A DNA stretch of 64,000 nt from Pezizomycotina sp. ARF18 (GCA_002224055.1 AZLU01000157.1:34567-98566), one strand, 5' to 3'. Positions 1 through 12,117 are shown, numbered from the stretch's first letter. The notes: generated by a model from the sequence alone, not told the origin. Program-made: numbers and translations.

Positions 1-79
1 CTTCCAGAATTACGTTTCGGGCGTCAACGAGATTCAGAAGGAGAACAAGGTGCCGGGGAATGACGGTGGTGTTTCCTAA
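1..79 (+). CDS. 3' end of an unidentified gene
   Basis: The first 79 bases are open in one frame that enters from outside the window and stops at TAA 77-79. The 25 visible residues are polar (VNEIQKENKVPGNDGG) and resemble the end of a coiled-coil protein, as in many genes further along. Too little remains to identify it. The body of the gene lies upstream of the window. Confidence 0.4.
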   Translation, partial: FQNYVSGVNEIQKENKVPGNDGGVS

Positions 80-652
80 GTGTTCTGAGTATCATGGAAA
101 AGGAACTTATTTTGCAAAATCATTTTGTCCATTGTTATTTCATCAGGTCCACGGTGTTATTGTTGGATTAGCATCGAAATTATGGAACATAGGATACCCA
201 AGAAATAGATTATCGGAGAACGTCAAAGTATCATAGGAACATGGAGTATATAAAAAATTGCAGAATACTGGTATGCTCAAGAATTTTGATAATGATGCCT
301 GTTGTTTACGTAGACTCGTATGTCTTATTAACGACTGACTGGATGTGCAGCGGCATCGCAAACATGCCGTATGACATCAGTACGAAGAGAGTATGCTGGT
401 AATTTCTCTCCCAAGAACAAGCTTAATATAGCCAATAAACAGTTTTATTACACTCGCTAGCAAATTCCACGTTATATTTGCCATGTTTTTGCGTCAAACC
501 CAAAATCCCTCCTCCTTTCCCTTGTTTGCATTTCACCAATCCACCCCACCACCACCATCCGGCAATTCTCAAACTTGAACACTCAACATTTGTCTCCTCC
601 ATCACGCTAGCCTTCATTATCTTGCAGCTATTCCACGACACACCTTATCATC

Positions 653-1325
653 ATGTCTTTCCAACACGCGTTTCATTATAGCTCCATCAGGTCCAAGTCT
701 GGGTTGTCCTTCACCCTCTCCTCGGAAACTCCTTCTGCGATCCCTGTTGACGCGACCGTTCGTATGCAGCTCGAAATCGACGACGGCTTCGCGGATGGCT
801 CCTATCACCACGAGTGTCCCCACTGCAACGTCGTGTTCACGATCAATGATGAGTCGGGCCTTCTTGAAAAGATCATGGTCTATCAGTGTAATGGTATTGC
901 TCCTCCTATCTTATCTTAAACGAAAAGCTTCCACGTGCCTACTACATTCTAACTTTCCAAAAGAACCGCTCTGCCCCCGTACTTTGGAAAACCTCCGAGT
1001 CATCGAAACGCCGACTACCACGGGGCAGCCTCCCGCCGGAGAATCAACGAGACTGAAGAACCTCAAGCTCGAGCTCAGCGACGCGGAAGATGAGATACTT
1101 GAGATGAAAGAGAAGCTACGCAAAGCTGCCAAAAAGTTCGCTGCTTTGGAGAAGGAGTATAAAACCGCTCTCACTCATATGCAAACTATGGTATCGGCGC
1201 ATGAGAGTCAGACGGGGAGTTTTAAAGCCATTATGGAGCAGCATGCTACGGCGCTTGAGAAGATCAACCTAAGCGATGCTACTGAAGAAACAATCGGCAA
1301 CGAGTGGACCGCGGAATCAGAATAG
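653..1325 (+). CDS. small Cys-motif plus coiled-coil protein, two exons
   Basis: This reads cleanly as two exons, 653-893 and 964-1325, giving about 200 aa. The intron (894-963, 70 nt) has a GTATTG donor, a CTAAC branch site and an AAG acceptor, and keeps the frame. Residues 52-84 hold HHECPHC and, 20 residues later, CNEPLC. This C-x2-C ... C-x4-C spacing could bind zinc. Residues about 109-178 form a charged heptad coiled coil (AEDEILEMKEKLRKAAKKF). There is no signal peptide or membrane segment, so a cytoplasmic or nuclear location is inferred. A T/C-rich stretch lies upstream of the ATG. I do not recognise the family. It is one of the few coiled-coil genes here without a frameshift. Confidence 0.7.
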
Positions 1326-2773
1326 ATGAGGACTCATGCATGACATGCGGCACGATGCAAGAACGCAGGTTGGGCTACGTGGAAAGGTACATGGTCAAGA
1401 TTCCGTTAGCTTAGATTCAAAATTTACGAAAGCTCATTTTTTAGGCGACATTCACACTTCCACCTTCGTTTGTGCAGGTTCGAAAATTCACAGAGATAGA
1501 AAAAGTAAAAACGGACTGATCGATAGCAAACTATGAGTTGCAGGTGACAGCCGATAGATATCTCATAAGAGCAACCCTTTCGCATTCAAACGGAAGCTAC
1601 TTGTTATATTTCGAATCGTGATATATCGTGAATAGGATTTATGTAAAAGCCCGACGAATAGTATATTGTGGACGGTACACATATCTAAAAGGTTCATTAG
1701 TTACACGATACTCTAGTCGGAACGACTCGCGTATGAATTGATTATATCCTACAGCATAATAGGACTCTGATATCACGGTAACTATAACACTGTCATGCGG
1801 TAAAATACTGCACTGGGGAATGACTAGCGTCTAGAACATTCCATACTCGGCTAAGCCCTCCATCTGGATTCTGATAAAAATCGGCGGTGTTCTGAGCACA
1901 ACGCACAACCGCCGGTGATGCAGCTGGGGGTGGTTGGTCTGATAGTACGGAGTACCCACGGAAAAATGTCAACCGCTACGATCTAGTTTCGTTCGGAGTT
2001 GTAGTGTAAGGCAGGGAATATCGGGCTATTACCCTCCGCAAGCGCTCGAATTTCCGAACTGCCGAAAGAAGGTAATAGGGCTACTAAAGCACCCTAGCCG
2101 TCTTTCTATAGCTCCCGAATTATTCTTCCGCAGTCGCGGTTCTCTCGAGGAAGTCTTAAGACTTATACAGGAAGGAGAGTAGAAGTAGATTCTGATTCTA
2201 TGTGTAAAATTTCCCACGACTCTGCAGGGATGTTTTAATTATTCTGCAGAGCGGGACTAACGGCTGCCAGCGGCGCGAAGAGTGCGATAAGTCTGACCTT
2301 ACGATTGGTTGAAGCATATCTCGTTTGTTTCCGTCGCGAATTATCCGATGGCGCTATGATCTAAGCACGTAACCCCCGGAAGTAACCGAATATGATCGCG
2401 GAGAAAAACTGTGACTGCACCGCAAACAGCTTGAACATTTTCGGCTTTAATTTCCGAAGATCATTGTCGGTTGTGCGCACAACACCAGGCGGCTATTTTC
2501 TCCAGGGGTTATCACACCGTGCGCTAGTACACCATAAGCCCTGAGACTTCGAAGCTCGTCCAGATATGGCAGCGAGATAGATGCCGTGCTTTAGATAGAT
2601 ACCAGAAACGCAACGTTGCTTGGTATTTCTGATGGAGCTCTTGAACTCCTGTTAACCAGATTTTCTCAAGGTATCCTTGAAGTGATCCAACCCTCCTTTC
2701 CTTTTTTTTTTGTACGTCATTGAACTTTGGTACTTGATGATGTTGAACGAAGAGAGATCCGAGCGGTTTCGAA
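1326..2773. other. intergenic stretch, no supported gene
   Basis: Only short, biased open frames on both strands are seen here, with no domain, intron-like structure or repeat that I can support. Base composition is unremarkable apart from a T run near 2701-2711. Confidence 0.5.
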
Positions 2774-3219
2774 GTGGTCTTGTACGATAGCGAGACTTCA
2801 GCATCGTATAGCTTGAGGCTGGTGAACATCGCTTTCGCGGTCGTGGGCTTCGCTGCCGCCACAGTCCTGGCGGATTGCCACCCCAACTGGGAAGATATCC
2901 CTATTCAGAATACCGACAAATACTTCAAAGCCGAGTTCTGCAACGGCCCTCTGTTGAGTCAGCGGCCTTGTCCTCGATCAAAACCACATGAACTCCCTCA
3001 GCGCCGCGCGGAACTCCGTGCGGTCCGTCCAACCAGATTCGGGAGGACCGTGTCCGCCTGCTATCGAAGTTCAGGGAAAACTGGAACGCGAAGGTAACAA
3101 TGGAGACGAAGTACCACTAGACGTTGCTCGACAGTCAGGCCGGCTTCGCAGACAATATTATCCGGACGTTCCTCAATGTTCGAAGGGATGCAGGGGAGCC
3201 GCAGATCTTTAAGAGTTAG
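2774..3219 (+). pseudogene. decayed small secreted protein gene
   Basis: A hydrophobic N-terminal segment (VNIAFAVVGFAAATVLA) followed by DCHPNWEDIP looks like a cleaved signal peptide and a mature secreted protein. The natural start was probably at the VNIAF segment, where CTG now precedes GTG; the annotated start at 2774 is only the frame opening. After about residue 60 the coding sense moves to another frame, where RVRLLSKFRENWNAKV and LLDSQAGFADNIIRTFLNV are recognisable. That frame is interrupted by TGA at 2989-2991 and TAG at 3118-3120, both explicable by C-to-T change, and ends at TAG 3217-3219. It looks like a broken small secreted protein of about 145 aa. No family was recognised. 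Confidence 0.5.
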
Positions 3220-4157
3220 ATACTCCAAAACAACAGCAGCTTAGTCGCAGAAATCAAATTCGAGGGTATTAGCTCCCCCGACAGGACCTGCAGGTCTGTG
3301 GGTGATCAGGATAATGTATGTAATGCCCAAATTGTATGGATTCCATAGAATGATGTAAACAGTTACCTATTCTCAAGCTCACATATGTATGCTGTTTTCC
3401 CCCGTTTCAATGTGTCATCACTTATATTCTTAAACCGATTAAGGTATCGGCACACGTCGTGTTACTTACCCTCTTGAGATATACATATAGAATTGGGATC
3501 TCATTATCTTAGATATACACCAATTTATTCACCTCGCTTTTAGCTCAAACCTCAAAGGTTTAATGTGCTATAAAATTACGGATCGTTACTCTATCTGCGC
3601 TTGAAAATGATACTGGACCCAAATTCTCCAGTGACCAAATGCCTGAAACAAATAAGTGCTTTCACAAAGAAATAGAAAGACATTTACATTAGGAACTGAG
3701 TGAATTTTTAGGGTAGAACATTTCCTTACTAGTAGAAGCTTCGTAGTTAAAGCCTTAGCTCTCTATAATGTGTCCGCTCATGGCAACCGGTAGCTGCCTC
3801 ACTAGCGCGAGAGAAAGGGGCATTGGCCACGGCAACGACCATAACAACTTGAACTTTTTTCCTAGAAAGTACTAAAAGAAAAAGCAAGCCTAGGATATGG
3901 AATCTTCTCTGACTCTGTAAACCAAAGATTTAGCGCTGTAATGTTATTCTCGAATAAAGATGTTAAGTTCTGAAGTTCCTTGACTGCCGCAGAATGCCCA
4001 GCGACCGTTCCTTCTTGTGCCATAGTAAGCCCATTCCAAACTATTAATGGTTGATGTACGATGGTTAAGAATATCAATACTCAGCAGGACCAGCGACAAT
4101 TTCCTTAGCCAGTACAGAAGTACTGTCACAATCCGCTCAAAGTCGCTCGAGAGAAAC
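3220..4157. other. intergenic stretch, no supported gene
   Basis: Moderately AT-rich DNA with no supported coding sequence. Short antisense frames near 3.9-4.3 kb overlap the next gene and have no coding character. Confidence 0.45.
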
Positions 4158-4975
4158 ATGTCCTCGCGTAGCCCCATAAAATTTGCGTTGCCCAAAGCCT
4201 CGCCGCTGGCGCATAAGTTTGGAAAAGACGAAGTCAAAACACGACGGCGCATGTCAAGCCTGGGAACTGTGCCGAGTAAAGATGACACCAAAATAGGATC
4301 TCGCGATGCGTCGCACCAGAAATCGGCCGATGTCGGAGCTGCGATAGAAAGGGCTGATAGCGATAGACTCTCTACGGAAAAGCAAACGCAGGCTATGGAC
4401 AGTATAGGTAATCTAGCTTCTGATTTATTTTATCTGTCAATATTTTCTGTTTCTCACACTCTCTCCAGCTGGTACATGGCCTAATCCGCTTCTTAAAACA
4501 GAAACGGATATCAAGCGAATGAAGGACTGCGATGAGGTCTATACCATTTTTGCCGACAGGGTCGAGGAATCGCACCGTAAATTGGGAACGGCCGATTCGG
4601 AACTGAAGCGCGAGCGCGATTCTAACAAGAGGCTTAAACAGAAGCTGGGCGGCCACCAGAAAGACTGGTCTGCAATAGAAGAAGAAAGAAGGTTTAGCGT
4701 TAGGGAACATGCGTCTCAAGGCAAAGCTTAAGACCGCCGACGACGCGATCGCGGCTTTCACCGAACAATCTTTCAAGCATTCAACCAAGATTGAGAACTA
4801 TATGGAAGAGAACTCGAGGTTGAGGCAGCAAATCGCGGTTCAAGACGTTAGGATTCAAGCAAATCTTGGGCGCATTGGGAGGGATATTGACTCGCGAGAA
4901 CGCGACAGTCGTGCAAGAGCTTGCGGAGGGTGTGTCTTTCGCGTGAAAAGGAGGAAAGAAAACACCTTCCTGTAA
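4158..4975 (+). CDS. coiled-coil protein, intron plus frameshifts (possible pseudogene)
   Basis: Exon 1 starts MSSRSPIKFALPKASP and is basic and Ser-rich. An intron follows: donor at 4402 or 4408 (GTATAG or GTAATC, both in frame), acceptor CCAG at 4467-4468. Exon 2 continues GTWPNPLLKTETDIKRMKD into a long charged coil (SELKRERDSNKRLKQKL). Near 4690 the coil moves by one base into a second frame (MRLKAKLKTADDAIAAF). Near 4880 it moves again, to a natural-looking end TRENATVVQELAEGVSFA with TGA at 4944-4946. There is no signal peptide. It is either a recent pseudogene or a gene with two sequence indels. Confidence 0.5.
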
Positions 4976-4985
4976 GCGAAAAATA

Positions 4986-6795
4986 AGACGGCCCCGTCTC
5001 AAGCTCGCAAACTATCAGATAGACTTTTCATTCCCCCCCCCCCCCCTTTGTCCGATCCCCTGTCCAACTTTTATATAGGAAGTTGCTACCAGCCTCGCAG
5101 ACTGTACGCCGCCTCGACTATCAAAAACCATTGAGAAAAAAATAGTAATACGTTACTCTGAGACGCTAATTCCTTACAAAAAGTAATAAATAATGTTATA
5201 ATGTACAGCTATATCCGGTAAAATTAACCTATTAATAATAACTAGTAACAAATTAAGTAGATAAACTATAATAATATGTATATATACGATACGAGCCTTG
5301 GATTATTTTTAGTAGTTAAAGTCTACAGGTCTGTTTTATATTTGATACGTATCTACCTATAAATACTAAGCTTTCTCATATAAAGTTGGGTAGGGGATCG
5401 ACAGCCGGGGAACCAGCTGCAAACGGAATAAGATTAAACTTCCATTACTGTTCAGCTTTAAAATTACACCGGATGGTTACACCGGATGGTCCGCCTGGTC
5501 ATAAATGATATTGTACGATGTAATTTTCGGTTGAAATGAGCCTCAGCTCGGCGCATCTGGACTTCGGATGGTGTTTTGGAGGAGATGGTGTTTTATTCTT
5601 GCTTTCCTTTTCCTTGTTTTGGGTTTCCCCAACAAGTAGCTCATAACGAGATATCGCGCTTCTTGACTGCGTTGGCTTTCGGCGAGGGTCGGAAGGAATG
5701 ACCTCGATCCTGTACGACAATGCTGAGCGAGTCATGCATAAACCTGCTAATATCTCTCTCGTGAGTTCACGTATCCACTGCGGTGCGTTGTTATTTCACG
5801 ATCCCGAATTCTGTAGTTCAAATGTAATCGAAAACTTCCGAAACAGCTCCTCGGGCGATTTTCTTTACCGGAAATGAACTAATTACCGTTTTAACCCTTT
5901 GCCCTAGTCCCTATCTCGGCTATCTAACCGAGAAGCGGCCCTGAACCCTAGAGATTACAAAATTGCGAAACCTCTCGTTGTGTCTCTGCCCCAGAATCTG
6001 CGAGTCTCGTGTCCCCGCTGCAAGGACCCATGTCTCACGACATCGAAGAAGCGAAGCTTTGGTAGAAAATCCTCAGAGCCTTCCAATATTCTGGCTGGAA
6101 ACTTGATTAATTTTCCTCCTGCGGGGAAATACGTTGATCCGTAGGTGCACGGAAGACCCGCTAAGCTTCTTCGCCGCATCACGAGAGTAGACTGGTCTGC
6201 TGGCCGGCGCGTAGCAGAATGGCTTGATGTTCATCAGCTTCCTATTTTTTGCGATGTTACCTGGTCCTTTATCGGAAAATGTAAACGAAAGTGGAGCCGA
6301 AGAGCATGGCGATTGGACAAAAGGTCAAACGCAACAAGGCGGGCAGCAAGGATAAAACATGCAGAAGCTTGTTTTCGATTATTGCGATCTCCACTGTCTC
6401 CAGGGTTCTTCTTCGTATTTGGCGAACGCAAATTACTGCGGTTCCACCTGGAGCCACTCCCTAGCCGCTATTACTTAGATGGATAGTTCACGTATATACA
6501 GTCACATAAGGTCTTCCTGCGATGAGGTCGAATATAAAGTCAAGAAGACGACACTTGCCTTCGCTAAAGGCAGCCTATACGTTTAATCACTGGATTAATA
6601 TCCGCCTTCTATACTACTCCAGCACGATCTCAAGCCTGGTTTCTGCAGCACGTCAATTCACTATTCGATACGATCTTCACGGCTCGCGTTACAGCTCTGA
6701 ACACGATGACGATAATTTGGTCTGGTCGTGCGCTAAACGTAAAGAACTCTTCTCCTTCTTCGCACCACTAGAAAACACGATCGAGTATTAATACT
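4986..6795. other. intergenic stretch with homopolymer and small tandem repeat
   Basis: A C run lies at about 5035-5046. AT-rich DNA fills about 5120-5390. A short direct repeat (ACACCGGATGGTT twice) lies at about 5467-5492. Open frames of 60-110 codons occur on both strands between 5.5 and 6.7 kb, but none shows domains, introns or coding bias that I can support. Confidence 0.4.
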
Positions 6796-7950
6796 ATGGA
6801 TACTATCTTCCCAGATTTTCACGTGGTGCTTCGTCGCTCTGTCCTTTATAATATATGCGTGCGACTGTGGGTCGATTTCAAAGGCTACAGAAAGGTCGCA
6901 TGGTATCGCGATGTCATGGTATTCATCGCCTGGGCATTCTTCCTCGCCTGGGCGTCCCGTGTTCAGCGTCATAATCGACTACAACTACTGGAACTGGAAC
7001 ACCGACACTTTTACGTCTCTACCGCATAACAGAATCGTATGGGTGCAGATGGTAGGTACCCAATCAGGAGCACCGTATTGATCCTAGAAAGCTATAGCTC
7101 ACATAATCGTACAAATTATAGCTCATGTTGTGGCGGAAAACCTGTTCATTCGGTAGTTATCTTGTCAAGGTTGACCTATTGCTGCTCTTCCACGAACTGT
7201 CACCTCGAGCACTTAACCCTAAAATGTTCTGGGCTATCTGCTTCGGTTGGTTTTGGACTGCGGTCGGATTTTTGATGAACGTCTTCTGGGACTTCTTTTC
7301 ATGCACACCGATATCACTTAACTGGTATATTCTGCGCCCTCTTTATGTCCTTCATCACATCTTGTTTGCAGGTACTAATGTAATTACCAACCATTCTCGA
7401 TAGGACTCCGGCTCCTGAAGCGGTTCCGTGCGCCTACCCCAACAAAAATGATTGTCTCTACATGGGTCGGCAACATAATCTCGGACGTAGTAATCTATGC
7501 CATCCCGTCGCGATCATCTACAACATGCAATGCTCTCCACCCGAGAAGCTATCGCGGGCGCTATGTTCGGCGTCGGCTTCCTAAATGTGGCCGGCGCGAC
7601 CTTCTGCTGCGCGGGCCAGATCATACTGACGCCACGTACGCGAGCGGCTACTACGGCTGGGCGTGGGCCGGCGTCGGCTTCTTCATGATCGTGCTGCAGA
7701 TGGCGACAGCGATCTGGGTCGTCTGCATGCCGCATATTAAGACGCTGTATAACCTACATACGAAGGGTGGGAAGACTACGAGGGAGTTGGATGCGGAAAA
7801 GGCGTCGCCGGGTCTTGGGGTAGTCCTGGTGGAGGCTCGGATAGTAACGAGGCGTCGATAGTGGGGGTGAGGGGCCGGGATCTTCGGCTTCAGCGATTAA
7901 TCGCCCCGTCGAAATTTAAGATGCCTATAAAGGTTACTATCTTTGGATAA
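6796..7950 (+). pseudogene. fungal rhodopsin-like integral membrane protein, frameshifted
   Basis: The layout matches the fungal rhodopsin-domain family of seven-helix membrane proteins of mostly unknown function. Helix I is WCFVALSFIIYA, then RLWVDFKGYRKVAWY; helix II is DVMVFIAWAFFLA. Helices III-IV follow the first intron (LVKVDLLLLF, MFWAICFGWFWTAVGFL). The loop CTPISLNW ... PCAYPNKND precedes VGNIISDVVIYAIP. The last helices are AMFGVGFLNVAGATFC and MATAIWVVCMPHIKTL. Introns at 7052-7121 (GTAGGT...TAG) and 7325-7403 (GTATAT...TAG) join in frame. At least five single-base shifts, often in GG/GGG or CC/CCC (for example near 6864, 6955, 7462, 7503, 7545), prevent one continuous frame. It is a pseudogene or a gene with sequence indels. 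Confidence 0.7.
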
Positions 7951-8488
7951 TATAGTTTGCCAATTTTGTAGTGGTCCGTCACTTGGCTCCGCCGCCTCGA
8001 AGGTGAAGGTTGGAGGCGTAGCTGTGCAGTTTTTCTATCACCATAGTTTTACGCTCATTTGTAAATTGAATGTGTACTTGAATATTGAATACGCAGTTGC
8101 AATCTCTATCGATGTCTTTCTATCCGTCGGATTTCCCTCGAGATGTACGCGATAGATCACTATATTTAGTGAAATATCGAGAATGCAATCATAAATTATG
8201 TGGAAGAATATTTTATAGGGTCTCCTTTTCCCAGTAGGTCGTTACCGACAAAGATACAGATCTCGGACAGAGAAAATGAAATATTTTGGGCTAACTCAAC
8301 TAAAGGAGAAGGAAGGAAGAGGAAGAAAACTTAAGGACTACTCCTTAGGGAATACCAACATATGCGGGAGTTAAAGTTTCGCGCGCCGCTAAGTTTAGCC
8401 TTTTCGCGGGAAGCAGCTTGATAGTCAAGCCTCGTCCTGGCCTTAAGCCTGTGGCAGGGTGGATAATGCTTAAAACATACTAAAAGGC

Positions 8489-8758
8489 TAACAAATCTAC
8501 CGGCATCAGATAATGCTCATATAAAAAGAAAAGAACTTTAGCTAAAGATATTAAGTTTTTAACTAAAATATTAAAAGATTACAATAATTAAATATTACAC
8601 ATTTTTAAGATAAATTATATAATTTACTAAGATTATAATATTATTAGTTTATTATATATAATATTATTATCTTTTTTCAATAAAATAATTAATTTGTATT
8701 AAATCTATAAGTTTAATTTTATTTTATATTATTAGATATATCATAGATTTGCGCTAGT
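8489..8758. repeat. AT-rich dispersed element, copy 1
   Basis: This AT-rich block begins CAAATCTACCGGCATCAG and ends ATAGATTTGCGCTAGTAG. The same core (ACTTTAGCTAAAGATATTAAG, then TTAGATATATCATAGAT) recurs at about 46898-47104. The ends (ACAAATCTA and, inverted, ACAGATCTA in copy 2) suggest short imperfect terminal inverted repeats, so a MITE or a remnant of a DNA transposon is likely. Copy 1 is longer internally than copy 2. Confidence 0.55.
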
Positions 8759-11365
8759 AGATAAATTTATTCGAAAGTCGTACAACTACTGCGGTTTCTA
8801 GTAGGACCCCTTTTATAATAATGCAAACGAGGCTGAAGAATGGAAAGGGTAGCCCGATGCTTCTTCGGCTCCAACTTGGTGTTTCACAAGAAATGAAAGA
8901 AGAGATTAACGAGACGAGGCTTGGAGAAACGACGGCGCTATCAGAACACATTCCGCTGAGAAAAAAAGGGATTTTAGTCTTCTCATCATTCTCTTAATGA
9001 GCCTGTCTTTTCGTACGTGTTTTATCATGAAGTGCTACTGATTACAGGGGTGGTATGCCCCTTGGAAAACATTATCAAGTCTTGGTAGTCCGCCGCTCAT
9101 GCCGAGGAACACTGGCAGTTGCGAAAAAATAAACCAACTCTCAGCTAGACCGCCAAGCAACCCAACGTATATACTCTCGCGGTCTTGAGCGAAAATGGTC
9201 CTTTTTGCCGTTCTCTTACGCCTAAAACAGCGGCACAAAGCACTATCCCATCGAGAGGTCCGCATTTCGCAGACTGATCCCGAAAAGCACCGCAAATATG
9301 TTTATCATCCGCGCAATGACCTGTTCGCCGTTCGGGTACTACCCGCTAGAGAAATGTTTGTGTTTTCAAAACGACAGCAGCAGCCCAATGGGCATTCAAA
9401 AGTATACACTATCCTCGGCCACAGGGGCCTCTCCAAGGAGTACCGTTTGATCCATACCTGCAGCATGAAGTTGCACATAGTCCCAAGATTATTGCATTAG
9501 GCATGTTTCTATGAGAACAAAGTTGCAGTTGGCGTGTATTATTCTATTTACCAATTCTACGTGATGTAAACAATGTTATAACAACTATGAAGAAGGATAT
9601 TTATTAGAATCGGAAAGGATCCGATACAGATGATGGATAATGGTCTATTAGTACTAGTGGGTTTGCGGAAGGGGAAGAAATAAAAAGATTTATACTGCAG
9701 GATTTGAAGTTTGTATTATAACAACAAGCTGTTCCCGTATTGAAGATGCCCGATGGCTAGCGAACTGCCTATCTCGAGAAACCTGCAATTTGCGTGAATA
9801 GTGTTGACTTAGGTGGATCGCTTAATGAGAGAAAGGCCTGCTTGCAATTCCACGAAAAGCAAAGAGCAACAAACCCCCTCGAAGGTAACCAATGCCGCAA
9901 GTTTGAAAGCGAAGACCCATATCTAGTAATCGGAGTGTTACGCTGGGATTCTGAAGAATGGTAAGGATACTGAGCGTGAGCAATCAGACCGGCCTATATA
10001 CTTAAGTAAGTATACACGTCCTCGAGAGGATAGCAGTCCTTTGCTTTTTTTTTCTTTTTTTTTGCTTTTTTCAATCCGCTAGTTTCAACTTTATTTTACC
10101 CGCTGGATGGAATATCGTGGAATAAAAATTGCAAAATATTACCGTAAGGCAAGAAATCAGCCCGTCATTCACTCAGAAGTCTGAAAAATTAGTACTATTA
10201 AATGCGTCTCAGCGCGCTCGTTTGAATGGTGTATTTTTTATCCCGTAGTCCTGAGTTATGATCCGCCATTTTTCCGACATTTTTTGCAAAGTTGGAAATC
10301 TTAGGAAAGTCACACCGAAAGCTTCAGCACATTGTAAAACGGGCCGGGTTCGGAGTGGATCGAAAATATGCAACTACGACAATTGAATATAACCATTCAA
10401 TACGCATGGATGAGCTGCATCGATTGGTGTGGATTTCAAACACTACACGAAAGGAGTTGGGCGTAGCAGAGTCGCAGAAATGTGAGAAATCGCGATTCTT
10501 TTCTACGAAATCCGTTTTGAACACTCAAAAGATGAACTTCGTGAATTCTCTGAGAATTCTGGAAATTATCACACGTTCGATAGGCCTGAGCAAGCTGAGC
10601 AAAACGCCACTTTACCGTCTCGCGGTTGTGGGTTTTGATCCGCCATTTTTGGCGATTTTTCAACTTAGGAAACATTTTTCAGAAATCTTTACTAGTTTTC
10701 TGAAAAATGCAAAAAAAAGGGGCGTTCGGGCGGATCAAACTACAACACTGGAACATTCTAAAGCCACCGTTCGAACCGGCGTATCGAGGTGCGTCGAATG
10801 GCCTAGATCCGGCCGCGATTCTCGCAGAATTGACGGGTTCGTGTGTCAAATCTTGTACGAGATTTCGAACTCACGGCCTACTTGCGTGGATTTCAGACAT
10901 GAGTTCGAGTGGGTACAAAGCGGTTTCTGGTTTGTATTTTTTTTCTCCCTTGTTTGGGCGTTTTCGCTGGGGGTGCTTAGGGCTTTTTGGAATTCTTCGC
11001 GCGAGGCTGGGTACTTCGGACCCTCTGCAATCATGCAGTGTCCAGCCTTATGGGTATCTGCATGCCGATCCTGAGATTCGCGCGAATTCTACGCTACGCG
11101 CAAGGCTGGGACCCAATTGCCAATCAAACAATTCTTCCCGCACAACTCTGAATATCCTGTTAGGTTTAAAGGGCCCCGTGAAGCGAGCTCCAGACTTGCT
11201 AGTAGACAACTTCTTCTTGAACGAAGCCTTTATATATCGATCTCGAAGGAACCTTCGAGCTGTTGGGAGGTTTTCAGGACTTCAACTTCCATTGATTTCA
11301 CATCTACTGGTACTGCAGTTTCGATCACGTTCTCGGGATTTACTCAACGGCACTAGTCCCTCAGT
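8759..11365. other. intergenic region with a weak diverged direct repeat
   Basis: Two blocks opening with GATCCGCCATTTTT lie at about 10259 and 10635 and keep some similarity further in (GTGGATTTCA at about 10428 and 10886). A frame of about 260 codons (10292-11074) runs across both blocks, but its sequence is low-complexity and has no domain, so I do not call it. Mixed T/C runs lie at 10043-10070. An open frame at 9195-9500 (about 100 codons) has no recognisable feature. Confidence 0.4.
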
Positions 11366-11861
11366 ATGGCATTTAAACGCAAAGCGGATTGGATGGGAGA
11401 CGACTCAGACGACGGCTCAGAACAGAAATTAGCCGATCGCGCATGTCCGGCCCGCCAAGCCCGGACGCCGAGTTCCGAGACCTCGATATTTCAGACGTTT
11501 TCTCAGATCCATTCCGAGTAGTCGAGCAGACCGACTCTAGCTTTTTGAAACCACTCACCTTGGAGTCAGACGCAAGCATTTTTCAACCTCAGATTCGAAT
11601 CAAAAAAATCGAAGACAGACCTTCGAAAACGGGAAAGATGGTTATGGATCTGCTTGGGCAATTGGACGAAATTTACGCCGAGAAATGCGCCCAGGATGGA
11701 CTGATTCATAAGATGATGTTGGAATTAGAACTTTGGGGAAACGGGTTAGAGCACTGGAGGAAAATTTGCAGTTGCGACGGGAGATAGCTCTGGAGAACAA
11801 AGACGTGAAATATGTGGTATATAGATGCGATGACCATTTGATGATTCATCTGCTGTTTTGA
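11366..11861 (+). CDS. KRKAD-motif coiled-coil protein, two frameshifts
   Basis: The start MAFKRKADWMGDDSDDG carries the KRKAD motif seen in several other genes here, followed by an acidic stretch. After about 25 residues the coding sense moves by one base to MSGPPSPDAEFRDLDISDVF, then KMVMDLLGQLDEIYAEK. Near 11745 it moves again to RVRALEENLQLRREIALEN, ending at TGA 11859-11861. The C-terminal half is a coiled coil. The total would be about 165 aa, with no signal peptide. The basic KRK patch could act as a nuclear localisation signal (inference). The two single-base shifts are either decay or sequence indels. Confidence 0.55.
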
Positions 11862-12117
11862 TGTGTCTGTGAGTCAAGGAGTTCGAGTTATTCCGATATC
11901 ACGCACCTAAGAATTCAACCATTTTGCCATTTCAATTGATCAATTGAAAATCGATGTAGCACATTCAAATTAGACGATCTCTTGGATACTCGGTCTCGAT
12001 AGATCATGTATATATTTACCTAACCTATCCTTTCCCCTTTTCTTTTGATCTATCCTAGGATTAGACAAAAATCACCACAATACTCAAGTGATATAAACTT
12101 CACCGATTTTCTGAAAC

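Noticed and set aside
2524-2886. Minus-strand frame opposite the secreted-protein remnant
   Set aside because: It is a mirror of the plus-strand gene, which has the signal peptide and better residue pattern; no domain on the minus strand.
5955-6486. Arg-rich frames on both strands near 6.0-6.5 kb
   Set aside because: No conserved motif or intron; both strands are equally open.
9195-9500. Open frame of about 100 codons
   Set aside because: No recognisable domain, no intron and no similarity to neighbouring families; not distinguishable from chance.
10292-11074. Open frame of 260 codons, the longest on the plus strand
   Set aside because: Low-complexity sequence with no domain, spanning two diverged repeats; composition differs from the genes that do show coding sense.
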